DNA from: Paraburkholderia domus
Lineage (GTDB): Bacteria > Pseudomonadota > Gammaproteobacteria > Burkholderiales > Burkholderiaceae
Direction of reading: 5' to 3'
Length of the DNA: 64,000 nt
NCBI RefSeq assembly: GCF_905220705.1
Contig: NZ_CAJNAT010000001.1
Span: 310,001 to 374,000, forward strand
The notes under the pieces were generated by a model. The model was not told the origin of the DNA. It did no database searches and was given only the letters and a program-made list of their open reading frames with translations. Made by a program: the position numbers and the translations under genes. This document shows, in pieces, positions 19,578-28,094 of the stretch (the first letter of the stretch is position 1; every line of letters begins with the position of its first letter).

Positions 19578-19582
19578 AAATC

Positions 19583-19659
19583 TGGCGGAGCGGACGGGAC
19601 TCGAACCCGCGACCCCCGGCGTGACAGGCCGGTATTCTAACCAACTGAACTACCGCTCC
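19583..19659 (-). tRNA. tRNA-Asp (GTC), copy 1
   Basis: 77-base cloverleaf including encoded CCA. Acceptor stem GGAGCGG/CCGCTCC, anticodon loop CTGTCAC with GTC, T-loop GGTTCGAGTCC. Confidence 0.95.
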
Positions 19660-19754
19660 AGATTTTTTAACCGTGGTGTGTGAGCTTGGCTCTCTCACCA
19701 ACTGCACCGCTCATACTGCTAACTCATATTGCTAACTGAGCGACACCGATGTTC

Positions 19755-19830
19755 TGGCGTCCCCTAGGGGATTCGAACCCCTGTACTCACCGTGAAAGGG
19801 TGATGTCCTAGGCCTCTAGACGAAGGGGAC
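19755..19830 (-). tRNA. tRNA-Glu (TTC), copy 1
   Basis: 76 bases including CCA. It starts GTCCCCTTCGTCTAGAGG; anticodon TTC lies in the stem-loop CACCCTTTCACGGTG; T-arm GGGGTTCGAATCCCC. Confidence 0.95.
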
Positions 19831-19852
19831 AACGTACTGCTTACACCTTTAA

Positions 19853-19888
19853 TGAAAAAGCCCGTTCAAGTTTGTATGAACGGGCTTT
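19853..19888 (-). terminator. Hairpin terminator between tRNA units
   Basis: Stem AAAGCCCGTTCA / TGAACGGGCTTT around an 8-base loop. Leftward transcripts meet TTTTTC after the stem. It separates the second Glu-Asp unit from the first. Confidence 0.7.
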
Positions 19889-19891
19889 GTC

Positions 19892-19968
19892 TGGCGGAGT
19901 GGACGGGACTCGAACCCGCGACCCCCGGCGTGACAGGCCGGTATTCTAACCAACTGAACTACCACTCC
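19892..19968 (-). tRNA. tRNA-Asp (GTC), copy 2
   Basis: 77 bases including CCA. It differs from copy 1 by a compensated acceptor pair (GGAGTGG/CCACTCC instead of GGAGCGG/CCGCTCC), so both copies should fold and function. Confidence 0.95.
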
Positions 19969-20050
19969 AGTTTGCCTATCATGACTTGCGAGCGTTGGTT
20001 TTTTCTCTGCAAGCTGCGCTGCTTTACTACTTCCAAGCGACGCTGATGTT

Positions 20051-20126
20051 TGGCGTCCCCTAGGGGATTCGAACCCCTGTACTCACCGTGAAAGGGTGAT
20101 GTCCTAGGCCTCTAGACGAAGGGGAC
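20051..20126 (-). tRNA. tRNA-Glu (TTC), copy 2
   Basis: 76 bases, identical in the visible sequence to tRNA-Glu copy 1. Confidence 0.95.
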
Positions 20127-20291
20127 ATAATCTTTTCAGATCTGTCTTTATCTTGCTGCTAACTTACTTCAACTTTCGGCTAACTTCGTTTCGTCAGCAG
20201 CAAAGACCGATATTCTAACTACGTTACAGCTGTTTGTGAAGTCTTTTTTGCTACAAGCTCCAGACTTCGGAACCACTTCACTCTGCTCTGA

Positions 20292-20367
<76 letters not shown>

Positions 20368-20429
20368 CTTGCAGAACAGAAACGAGATTCTAGAGGCCAA
20401 TCTGCGCTTTGTAAATACCCTTTGAGCAA

Positions 20430-20462
20430 TTGCATGCGACTTTTTTCGCAAGTCGCATGCAA
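20430..20462. other. 13-bp perfect hairpin between gltX and tRNA-Ala
   Basis: Arms TTGCATGCGACTT and AAGTCGCATGCAA flank a 7-base loop. No T-run follows on either strand, so it is not a standard terminator. Its place just after the gltX stop suggests an RNA-processing or stability element for a gltX-tRNA transcript. Confidence 0.55.
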
Positions 20463-20489
20463 ACCCTCTCAACGCAGGCGCGAATGCGC

Positions 20490-21899
20490 TCAGGCCAACG
20501 CTTTTTCAATACGGCTCACCACGACATCGCGGCCGAACAGCATCAGGACGCTGTCGATCGAGGGCGTATGCGTGGTGCCCGCCACCAGCAGACGAACCGG
20601 CATGGCCAGTTGCGGCATCTTCAGCTTGTGCGCGCCGAGCGTTGCCTTCAAGGCTGCAGCGATTGCTTCCTTGCTCCACTCCACCGTCTTGAGCGATGCA
20701 GCCAGATCGGCAAGCGCCGGACGCACGACATCCGTGACGTGCTGCGCGAGCGCATCGGCTTCAGGTACCGGCGCGCGATAGAACATCACGGCGTTTTCGG
20801 CGATTTCCTTCACCGTCGACGCACGGTCCTTCAGCAAGCCCACCACCGACGTCAAATCGGCGCCTTGCGCAATGACGGCTTCGTCGATACCCAAACCGGT
20901 GAAGAACGGCTTGGCAAGCTCTGCGAGGCGCGCGTTATCCGCTTCCTTGATGTAGTGCGCGTTGAGCCAGTTCAGCTTGTCGTGATCGTACTGAGCCGGC
21001 GACTTGCCCAGATGCTCCAGATCGAACCATTCGACGAACTGCTCCCGCGTGAAGATTTCCGCATCGCCATGCGACCAGCCCAGACGCGCCAGATAGTTGA
21101 CCACCGCTTCCGGCAGAAAGCCGGCGTCGCGATAACCCATCACGCTCATCGCGCCGTGACGCTTGCTCATCTTCTCGCCCTGCTCGTTCAGCACGGTCGG
21201 CAAGTGGGCATACACCGGCGGCTCGGCGCCGAGTGCACGCAGAATGTTGATCTGACGCGGCGTGTTGTTCACGTGATCGTCGCCGCGAATCACGTGCGTG
21301 ATGCGCATGTCCAGATCGTCCACCACCACGCAGAAGTTGTAGGTCGGCGTGCCATCCGGGCGCGCGATCACGAGGTCGTCGAGTTCTTCGTTCGAGATTT
21401 CGATGCGGCCCTTCACGGCGTCGTCCCATGCGACCACACCCGAGAGCGGATTGCGAAAGCGCAGCACGGGCTGCACGCCGGCCGGCGGCTCCGGCAAGAC
21501 CTTACCGGGTTCCGGACGCCACGTACCGTCGTAACGCGGCTTTTCGCCGGCTTCGCGTTGGCGTTCGCGCAGTGCGTCCAGCTCTTCCGTCGACATGTAG
21601 CACGGGTACACGAGCCCCGCGTCCTGCATCTGCTTGAGCACTTCGCGATAACGGTCCATGCGCTGCATCTGGTAGAACGGGCCTTCGTCGATATCGAGGC
21701 CGAGCCATTCCATGCCTTCGAGAATGGCGTCCACGGCTTCGGTACTGGAACGCTCGACGTCGGTGTCCTCGATCCGCAGCACGAAGGTCCCTTTCATCTT
21801 GCGCGCGAACGCCCACGGATAAAGCGCGGAGCGAATGTTGCCGAGGTGGATGAAGCCGGTGGGACTCGGTGCGAAACGGGTACGGACGGAGGTGGTCAT
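20490..21899 (-). CDS. gltX: Glutamyl-tRNA synthetase
   Basis: Charges tRNA-Glu with glutamate. 469 residues, the standard length. The class I HIGH-type motif is [16 protein letters not shown] (about 10-25) and the KMSKR loop is at residues 243-247 ([11 protein letters not shown]). The N-terminus [16 protein letters not shown] fixes the start. It lies directly upstream of the tRNA cluster that includes two copies of its own substrate tRNA-Glu, all read in the same direction. This is the discriminating bacterial GluRS; no second copy is in the window. Confidence 0.97.
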   Translation of the reverse strand: MTTSVRTRFAPSPTGFIHLGNIRSALYPWAFARKMKGTFVLRIEDTDVERSSTEAVDAILEGMEWLGLDIDEGPFYQMQRMDRYREVLKQMQDAGLVYPCYMSTEELDALRERQREAGEKPRYDGTWRPEPGKVLPEPPAGVQPVLRFRNPLSGVVAWDDAVKGRIEISNEELDDLVIARPDGTPTYNFCVVVDDLDMRITHVIRGDDHVNNTPRQINILRALGAEPPVYAHLPTVLNEQGEKMSKRHGAMSVMGYRDAGFLPEAVVNYLARLGWSHGDAEIFTREQFVEWFDLEHLGKSPAQYDHDKLNWLNAHYIKEADNARLAELAKPFFTGLGIDEAVIAQGADLTSVVGLLKDRASTVKEIAENAVMFYRAPVPEADALAQHVTDVVRPALADLAASLKTVEWSKEAIAAALKATLGAHKLKMPQLAMPVRLLVAGTTHTPSIDSVLMLFGRDVVVSRIEKALA

Positions 21900-22026
21900 T
21901 AGCGGTTACTCGGAAGACAGGCGCCGGCGCCGTAGCAGACATCGCCAGTGAAGCGCGGCAGCGGACCGTGTCCGTGCAGCTGAAAACGCCTTGCACGGAC
22001 ACGAAGGAAAAAAATGCGAGAGCCGA

Positions 22027-22032
22027 ATTATA
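22027..22032 (-). promoter_or_regulatory. Candidate -10 element for gltX
   Basis: Read leftwards the sequence is GGTATAATTCGG, a perfect TATAAT about 130 bases before the gltX ATG. No convincing -35 hexamer is seen at standard spacing. The rest of 21900-22323 holds no recognisable gene. Confidence 0.4.
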
Positions 22033-22323
22033 CCTTCCGAACACGTGTTGCCTGCCCTCGTCCGAATGGCCAATGGCAGCACGCAGGGCGCGTGGAAAGC
22101 GTGCATCAAGGCGCCCGAGAGCTTCCTCTGCAACGTTTCATTACGAGGCCGACGCGCGCCCGGAGCTTTGATTTATGATGTGCGCGCGCTGCGGGTGGGG
22201 ATAGAACCACAGCGCATGGAATCGCCACCGGCGGTTCCGTCCGTTTGACTATCCGCCTGATCGCGGCACAGGTTGCGCCGCTTGCATCGATTGCGCCGCC
22301 CTTGGCCGTTGCTGGAGAACCCG

Positions 22324-23274
22324 TTGAAACCGTCATCCCCTCGCCTCGCCCGCCGCAACTTCTCATTGGCGGCCGCCTCCGCGGTGCTGGCCGCCTGCAC
22401 CACGACCGGCGGCAGCAAGACCGATAGCACGCCGGTTGCCGGCACGCCCACTACGAACACGCCACCGCTCGACAAACCGCAGCGATCGATCCGCGTTGGG
22501 CTCGCGCTAGGCGGCGGCGCCGCTCGCGGGTTCGCGCACATCGGCGTGATCAAGGCGCTCGAGGCACGCAATATCCAGGTCGACCTGGTGGCCGGCACCA
22601 GCGCCGGTTCGGTCGTCGGTGCGCTGTACGCCTCGGGAATGAACGGCTTTGCGCTGAACAAGCTCGCGCTGAACATGGACGAAGCATCGATCAGCGACTG
22701 GGCCATGCCGTTTCGCACGCGCGGCTTTCTGCAAGGCGTCGCACTGCAGAACTACCTGAATACGACGCTCAACAACCGTCCAATCGAGAAGATGGTCAAA
22801 CCGCTCGGCGTGGTCGCCACCGACCTGAGGACCGGCCAGCCGATCCTGTTCCAGCGCGGCAACACCGGCATTGCGGTGCGCGCGTCATGCAGCGTGCCGT
22901 CGATCTTCGAGCCGGTGAAGATGGGCGGGCACGAATACGTGGACGGCGGCCTGGTGAGCCCGGTGCCCGCCTCGTTTGCGCGCAAGATGGGGGCGGATTT
23001 CGTGATCGCCGTGGACATCTCGCAGCGCCCGGAAAGCGGCGTCACCGCCAGCTCGTTTGACGTACTCATGCAAACCTTCACGATCATGGGCCAGACGATC
23101 AAGACCTATGAACTCGACAAGTATGCCGACGTCGTGATCCGGCCGAATCTGGCCGCCATGAGCGGCAGCGATTTCTCGCAGCGTAACGCAGCGATCCTGG
23201 CCGGAGAGGAAGCCGTAGCGAAGATGATGCCGGAGTTACAACGCAAGCTGGCCGCAAGCCGCAGCGCGGCGTAA
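22324..23274 (+). CDS. Patatin-like phospholipase, predicted lipoprotein (RssA-like)
   Basis: Serine hydrolase with the patatin Ser-Asp dyad: oxyanion motif GGGAARGFAH, nucleophile elbow GTSAGS, and the Asp in YVDGGLVSPVP. I use TTG 22324, preceded by GGAGA, because it puts a twin-Arg/basic n-region and lipobox (SAVLAAC, Cys near 29) at the N-terminus; the frame is open from 22273. The protein is probably lipid-anchored at the cell envelope and may act on phospholipids or acyl esters. The C-terminus DLSQRPE-like region through YADVVIRPNL is typical of bacterial RssA/YchK members. It is convergent with the NlpC/P60 gene. Confidence 0.9.
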   Translation: MKPSSPRLARRNFSLAAASAVLAACTTTGGSKTDSTPVAGTPTTNTPPLDKPQRSIRVGLALGGGAARGFAHIGVIKALEARNIQVDLVAGTSAGSVVGALYASGMNGFALNKLALNMDEASISDWAMPFRTRGFLQGVALQNYLNTTLNNRPIEKMVKPLGVVATDLRTGQPILFQRGNTGIAVRASCSVPSIFEPVKMGGHEYVDGGLVSPVPASFARKMGADFVIAVDISQRPESGVTASSFDVLMQTFTIMGQTIKTYELDKYADVVIRPNLAAMSGSDFSQRNAAILAGEEAVAKMMPELQRKLAASRSAA

Positions 23275-23406
23275 CCCGCGCCTGGGTCGCACTGGCTACA
23301 CCGGCCGGTGCGCGTTACCTGCTGTCGTAAGCCGCGCACACGCAGCCCAGACCCACCCCGGGGTGCAGCGAGAAAGATTCGGTGACACATCAGCAAGCGC
23401 CCAAAC

Positions 23407-23442
23407 GCAAAAAGCCTGCTTCGAGCGAAGCAGGCTTTTTTT
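23407..23442. terminator. Bidirectional terminator between patatin and NlpC/P60 genes
   Basis: Stem AAAAAGCCTGCTTCG / CGAAGCAGGCTTTTT with short loop; A-run on one side and T-run on the other serve both convergent genes. Confidence 0.9.
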
Positions 23443-23474
23443 CACACCCAGACCGCCGGTGCAGACAGAATTAG

Positions 23475-24140
23475 TTACTGATTACCGCCGATCGAAGCAT
23501 TCACGCGCTTGCGCAGATCTTCACCGTCCTGATAGGACGTCTCGATCCGGCGGGCACCTGTGAAGCGCTTTTCCCAATAGCCGCTGTCCAGATCGTCGAC
23601 GCGAATCGTGCTGCCCGTGGAAGGCGAATGCACGAACTTGTTGTCGCCGATATAGATGCCAACGTGCGAGAACGTACGGCGCATGGTGTTGAAGAACACC
23701 AGATCGCCCGGCTTCAGGTCGCTGACGCGAACCTTCTCGCCGACGCGGCTCATTTCCTCAGCGCGGCGCGGCAGCGCCATACCAAGCGTGTCCTGGAACA
23801 CGTAGCGGACAAAGCCGCTGCAATCGAGCCCCGAATCGGGTGTATTACCACCCCAACGATAGCGAACGCCGATCATGTTCAGCGCGCCGACCACCACATC
23901 GCCCGCTTTTCCGGCCATGCCGGAGAGGAACGATTTGGCGCCGCCGTCGCTGTCGGGAGCGGCCGATTGCGAATTGAGGGGGGACAAAGAATTCGACCCG
24001 CTGGGGGTCGAATATGAGGCATTCTGATTAAAACTGCTTACTTCGTCGGCGAACGCGCCGGGAGTTGCTGCCATCAAGACGCCAATGAACATCCCGGCGA
24101 CGACGCGCGTGCAAGCCTGGGTTAGGTTTCTGTGCTGCAT
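23475..24140 (-). CDS. C40 family peptidoglycan peptidase (NlpC/P60), secreted
   Basis: Cysteine peptidase that cuts peptide stems of peptidoglycan. The 221-residue product has a signal peptide (about 1-31, ending PGAFA) and a Ser/Asn-rich linker. The NlpC/P60 domain follows from about 90: nucleophile Cys in LDCSGFV, His in FSHVGIYIG, third residue His in KFVHSP. It is read leftwards just downstream of yejF, separated by 137 bases, in the same direction as the yejABEF importer. The enzyme has no SH3 or LysM targeting domain. Confidence 0.93.
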   Translation of the reverse strand: MQHRNLTQACTRVVAGMFIGVLMAATPGAFADEVSSFNQNASYSTPSGSNSLSPLNSQSAAPDSDGGAKSFLSGMAGKAGDVVVGALNMIGVRYRWGGNTPDSGLDCSGFVRYVFQDTLGMALPRRAEEMSRVGEKVRVSDLKPGDLVFFNTMRRTFSHVGIYIGDNKFVHSPSTGSTIRVDDLDSGYWEKRFTGARRIETSYQDGEDLRKRVNASIGGNQ

Positions 24141-24277
24141 TGGTCGGTATTTTTTGCCTAAAAATCAGTGGGCTACGGAAAAAAGTTTGGTCGATACTAG
24201 CCAGTAAGTATTCACATGTCAAAACAAATAGAAAAATACAATCGAGACACGCACCCAATTGGTGAAAGAGTGCAAAA

Positions 24278-25903
24278 TCAGTAGTCAAGCGCCGCTTTCA
24301 GCAGCTTTCGGGTGTAAGGGTGCGCCGGTGTCGCAAAAATCTGCTCAACGTCTCCGCTTTCGACGATCGAACCGTTTTGCATGACCGCGACACGGTGCGC
24401 CATCGCCCCGATCACGGCCAGATCGTGACTGATGAAAACGAAGCCGAGGTTGTACTTCTGTTGCAACCCGGCGAGCAGTTTCAGCACCTGCTGCTGGATC
24501 GACACGTCGAGCGAACTGGTCGGTTCGTCGAGGATCAGGATGCGTGGCTCCAGCACCAGAGCGCGCGCGATCGCAATCCGCTGACGCTGGCCGCCGGAGA
24601 ACTCATGCGGATAGCGGTACAACACCGTACGGTCCAAACCGACTTCGCGCAGGACCGAAACCACCTTGTCGCGCCGCGCCTCCGGGCTCATCTGCGGCCG
24701 ATGCAGCGCGAGCCCTTCGCCGACGATCCGCTCGATGGTCTGACGCGGTGAAAGCGAACTAAACGGATCCTGAAAGACAACTTGCATGTTCGAGCGTAAG
24801 GCGGTCTGTTCGAGGCCGCGATAGCTGCCGAGCGCCCTGCCCTGAAACTCGATCTCGCCGCGCACGGTGCGTTGCAGACCGAGCAAGGCCATCGCGAGCG
24901 TCGATTTGCCCGAACCCGATTCGCCGACGATCCCCAGCGTCTCACCCTGGCGCACCGACACATTCGCATCGGCGACCGCGCGGAAGTGTCCCGAGCGAAA
25001 CCAGCCGCTGACGCCCGGCAGTTTCGTTTTGAAATCCACTGAGACATCGCGCGCTTCGAGCAGCACGGGTGAAATCGGCAGCACAGGGACCACCGTGCGC
25101 TGCGGACGGCTCGCCAGCAGACGCTGCGTGTACGGATGCTGCGGCGACTCGAATACCTGCTCGACCGACCCGCTTTCCACCAGCACGCCCTTCTCCATCA
25201 CCGCGATGCGTTGCGCGAAATGGCGCACCAGATTCAGGTCGTGCGTGATCAGCAGCACGGCCATGCCGCGCTTCTCCGCTTCGTCGCGTTGCAGTTCCAG
25301 CAGCAGGTCGACGATCTGCGCGCGAATCGTCACATCAAGCGCCGTGGTCGGCTCATCGGCCAGCAACAAACGTGGGCGGCACGCGAGCGCCATCGCGATC
25401 ATCGCGCGTTGCCGCTGACCGCCCGAGAGCTGATGCGGATAGTTGTTCACGCGCTTGCCGGGCTCGGCGATGCCCGTGCGCCCCAGCAGCGCCACGGCGC
25501 GCTTACGCGCTTCATTCGCTGCGACGCCGTCGTGCATGACGATCGTCTCCGCAATCTGGTCACCGACCGTATAAAGCGGATTGAGAGCCGTCATCGGCTC
25601 CTGGAAGATCATCGCGATGTCCGAGCCGCGCATGCCGCGCATCTCACGCTCGCTTTTCGCGAGCAGATCCTGGCCGTCGAAACGGATCGACCCGCTCACC
25701 TGCGAGTCTCTTAACAGACGCAAGATCGACAGCGCGGTCACGCTCTTTCCCGAGCCCGATTCGCCGACCAGCGCGACCCGCTCGCCGCGTTGAATCGCGA
25801 GCGTTACATCGCTCACCGCGACGGTGTCGCCGAAGGCCACATGCAAACGATCGAGCTCCAGGAGCGGCGGCGTCATGCCGTGTTTTGCGTTGTTCTCGCC
25901 CAT
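24278..25903 (-). CDS. yejF: Peptide ABC transporter, fused ATP-binding protein YejF
   Basis: Cytoplasmic ATPase of the Yej peptide importer. It contains two complete ABC cassettes in one 541-residue chain: first Walker A GESGSGKS near 43 with signature LSGGQRQRAMIAMAL and LLLADEP. The second has GESGSGKS near 335 with FSGGQRQRIAIARAL and LILDEP. ATG 25903 is 5 bases after the yejE stop. Duplicate ABC domains in a single protein distinguish YejF from the OppD/OppF pair. Confidence 0.95.
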   Translation of the reverse strand: MGENNAKHGMTPPLLELDRLHVAFGDTVAVSDVTLAIQRGERVALVGESGSGKSVTALSILRLLRDSQVSGSIRFDGQDLLAKSEREMRGMRGSDIAMIFQEPMTALNPLYTVGDQIAETIVMHDGVAANEARKRAVALLGRTGIAEPGKRVNNYPHQLSGGQRQRAMIAMALACRPRLLLADEPTTALDVTIRAQIVDLLLELQRDEAEKRGMAVLLITHDLNLVRHFAQRIAVMEKGVLVESGSVEQVFESPQHPYTQRLLASRPQRTVVPVLPISPVLLEARDVSVDFKTKLPGVSGWFRSGHFRAVADANVSVRQGETLGIVGESGSGKSTLAMALLGLQRTVRGEIEFQGRALGSYRGLEQTALRSNMQVVFQDPFSSLSPRQTIERIVGEGLALHRPQMSPEARRDKVVSVLREVGLDRTVLYRYPHEFSGGQRQRIAIARALVLEPRILILDEPTSSLDVSIQQQVLKLLAGLQQKYNLGFVFISHDLAVIGAMAHRVAVMQNGSIVESGDVEQIFATPAHPYTRKLLKAALDY

Positions 25904-25908
25904 AGCGC

Positions 25909-27015
25909 TCACTGGTTGCCTCCAGCACGCATGGCATCGGAGATGCGGGTGTCCAGCGCATTGCGCAGCGCATCGCCCATGAAGGTCAGGAGCAGTAGCA
26001 ACACGACCAGTACGCCGAACGTGAACAGCGAGATCCACCACGCGTCGAGATTCGCTTTACCTTGCGCAAGCAGCTCGCCCAGGCTTGGCGTCGGCGACGG
26101 CACGCCGAGACCGAGAAAGTCGAGGCTGGTGAGCGCGAGAATCGAGCCGCTCATGGTAAACGGCAGGAACGTGATCACCGGCGTCAGGCTGTTCGGCAAT
26201 ATATGCCGCCACATGATCTGCCAGTTCGACAGGCCGATCGCCCGTGCCGCGCGCACATAGTCCTGCTGGCGATTGCGTAGAAACTCTGCGCGCACATAGG
26301 CCGCCAGGCCGACCCAGCCAAACAGCGACAGCAGCACGATCAACAGAACGAAGCCCGGCTCGAATATCGAAGCGAAAATGATCAGAAGATACAACTGCGG
26401 CATGGCGCTCCAGATTTCGATCAAGCGCTGCCCGACAATGTCGATACGTCCTCCGAAATAACCCTGCACGGCGCCCGCGGCGATCCCGAGCACGGTGCCG
26501 ATCACGGTCAGCACCAGCCCGAATTCCACCGACACGCGAAACCCGTACAGAAGACGCGCGAAGAGATCGCGACCACGGTCGTCGGTGCCAAGCCAGTTAT
26601 CGCGCGACGGGGGCGCCGGGTTCGACGCCTTCGAGAAATAATTCAGCGTGTCGTAGTAGTACCGGTTCGGCGGATACACCGCAAAGTTACCCGGCGCGTC
26701 GAAACGATGCTTGATATACGGGTCGAGATAATCGGCGGGCGTCGGGAAGTCGCCGCCGAAGGTGGTCTCCGCGTAAGTCTTGAACATCGGGAAATACAGC
26801 TGCCCTTCGTAGCGCACCACGAGTGGCTTGTCGTTCGACCACAGCGGCCCGGCGAGGCTCACCGCAAACGCGACGACAAATATGATCAGGCTCCAGTAGC
26901 CAAGGCGCTGCTGGCGAAAACGCTGCCATACGCGACGCGCAGGCGTTGGAGAGACGAACGCGCGAACCGGTTCGGCGCGCGCCGCCGCATCGGCGGAAAG
27001 GCGGGCTCGATTCAT
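25909..27015 (-). CDS. yejE: Peptide ABC transporter permease YejE
   Basis: Inner-membrane permease of the Dpp/Opp class, 368 residues, with one N-terminal membrane segment (about 35-55) and about five more. A long periplasmic loop with PPNRYYYDTLNYFSKASNPAP is characteristic of YejE. The EAA-type loop that contacts the ATPase is YVRAARAIGLSNWQIMWRHI. The ATG overlaps the yejB stop as ATGA, so I start at 27015, not at the long open frame from 27741 that runs through yejB in another frame. Confidence 0.94.
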   Translation of the reverse strand: MNRARLSADAAARAEPVRAFVSPTPARRVWQRFRQQRLGYWSLIIFVVAFAVSLAGPLWSNDKPLVVRYEGQLYFPMFKTYAETTFGGDFPTPADYLDPYIKHRFDAPGNFAVYPPNRYYYDTLNYFSKASNPAPPSRDNWLGTDDRGRDLFARLLYGFRVSVEFGLVLTVIGTVLGIAAGAVQGYFGGRIDIVGQRLIEIWSAMPQLYLLIIFASIFEPGFVLLIVLLSLFGWVGLAAYVRAEFLRNRQQDYVRAARAIGLSNWQIMWRHILPNSLTPVITFLPFTMSGSILALTSLDFLGLGVPSPTPSLGELLAQGKANLDAWWISLFTFGVLVVLLLLLTFMGDALRNALDTRISDAMRAGGNQ

Positions 27016-28052
27016 CTGCGCTCCAGTTGTTCGAATTGGATGCGGGGATCGACCCACACATAGCAAAGGTCGGAAATCAGATTGGTCGCAAGACCGATCA
27101 GCGTGAACAGATACAACGTGCCGAGCACAACCGGATAGTCGCGCCGCACCACCGATTCGTACGACAGCAGGCCGAGTCCGTCGAGCGAAAACAGCGTCTC
27201 GATCAGCAGACTGCCGGTGAAGAACGCACCGATGAACGCCGACGGGAAACCGACGATCAACGGCAGCAGCGCGTTGCGAAACACGTGCTTCCACAGCACG
27301 CGCTTTTCCGACAGACCTTTGGCGCGCGCGGTCAGCACGTATTGCTTGCGGATTTCGTCGAGAAAAGCGTTCTTCGTCAGCATCGTGACGACGGCGAAAC
27401 TGCCCACCACCGAGGCCGTGATCGGCAACGTGATATGCCACAGGTAATCGACGATCTTGCCGCCGACACTCAACTGCGCCCAGTTGTCCGAGGTGAGATT
27501 GCGCAACGGGAAAAGCTGCAGGAAGCTGCCGCCGCCGAACAGCACCAGCAACAGCACACCCAATACAAAGCCCGGAATCGCGTAACCGACCAGCACGACG
27601 AGGCTCGTTGCAATATCGAAGCGCGAGCCGTTGCGCACCGCTTTGGCGATGCCCAGAGGCACCGATATCAGGTAGGTCAGGAAGAACGTCCATAAGCCGA
27701 TGCTGATCGACACCGGCAACTTCGAAACGATCAGCGACCACACGCTTTGGTGACGGAAATAGCTCTGCCCCAAGTCGAATGTCGCGAAGCGTTTTAGCAT
27801 CAGGACGTAGCGTTCGAGCGGCGGTTTATCGAAGCCATACAGCACTTTCAGTTGCGCGATCTGCTGCGCGTCGACACCTGTATGCGTGCGCAAACCGAAC
27901 GGTGCGCCGTTCTCCGCGCCTTTGCGCAGTTCATGCTGCATCTGTTCGACGGGGCCGCCCGGGACGAACTGGATCACGACGAAGGTCAGCGTCAGCACGC
28001 CGAGCAAGGTCGGGATCATCAACAGCAGGCGCTTGAGAATGTAGCTCCACAT
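27012..28052 (-). CDS. yejB: Peptide ABC transporter permease YejB
   Basis: Inner-membrane permease, 346 residues, beginning MWSYILKRLLLMIPTLLGVL as in DppB/OppB-type proteins, followed by FVPGGPVEQM and five further membrane segments. The conserved cytoplasmic EAA loop is YVLTARAKGLSEKRVLWKHV. It heads the BEF part of the operon, 42 bases after yejA. Yej systems import peptides; in enterobacteria they take up microcin C and in Agrobacterium a YejBEF system is implicated in murein-peptide recycling. Confidence 0.95.
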   Translation of the reverse strand: MWSYILKRLLLMIPTLLGVLTLTFVVIQFVPGGPVEQMQHELRKGAENGAPFGLRTHTGVDAQQIAQLKVLYGFDKPPLERYVLMLKRFATFDLGQSYFRHQSVWSLIVSKLPVSISIGLWTFFLTYLISVPLGIAKAVRNGSRFDIATSLVVLVGYAIPGFVLGVLLLVLFGGGSFLQLFPLRNLTSDNWAQLSVGGKIVDYLWHITLPITASVVGSFAVVTMLTKNAFLDEIRKQYVLTARAKGLSEKRVLWKHVFRNALLPLIVGFPSAFIGAFFTGSLLIETLFSLDGLGLLSYESVVRRDYPVVLGTLYLFTLIGLATNLISDLCYVWVDPRIQFEQLERR

Positions 28053-28094
28053 GGCGTCGGTTCCGGTGCGAAGGCGGTGAATGAATGGACGCTT

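Noticed and set aside
19429..19707. N-terminal extension of the GNAT protein
   Set aside because: It would translate the tRNA-Asp gene and a terminator.
20430..21902. 490-codon open frame antisense to gltX
   Set aside because: Spans gltX exactly and runs into the hairpin after it; a shadow frame.
27016..27741. Extension of yejE upstream through yejB
   Set aside because: The ATGA overlap at 27012-27015 gives a normal coupled start; the extension lies out of frame within yejB.
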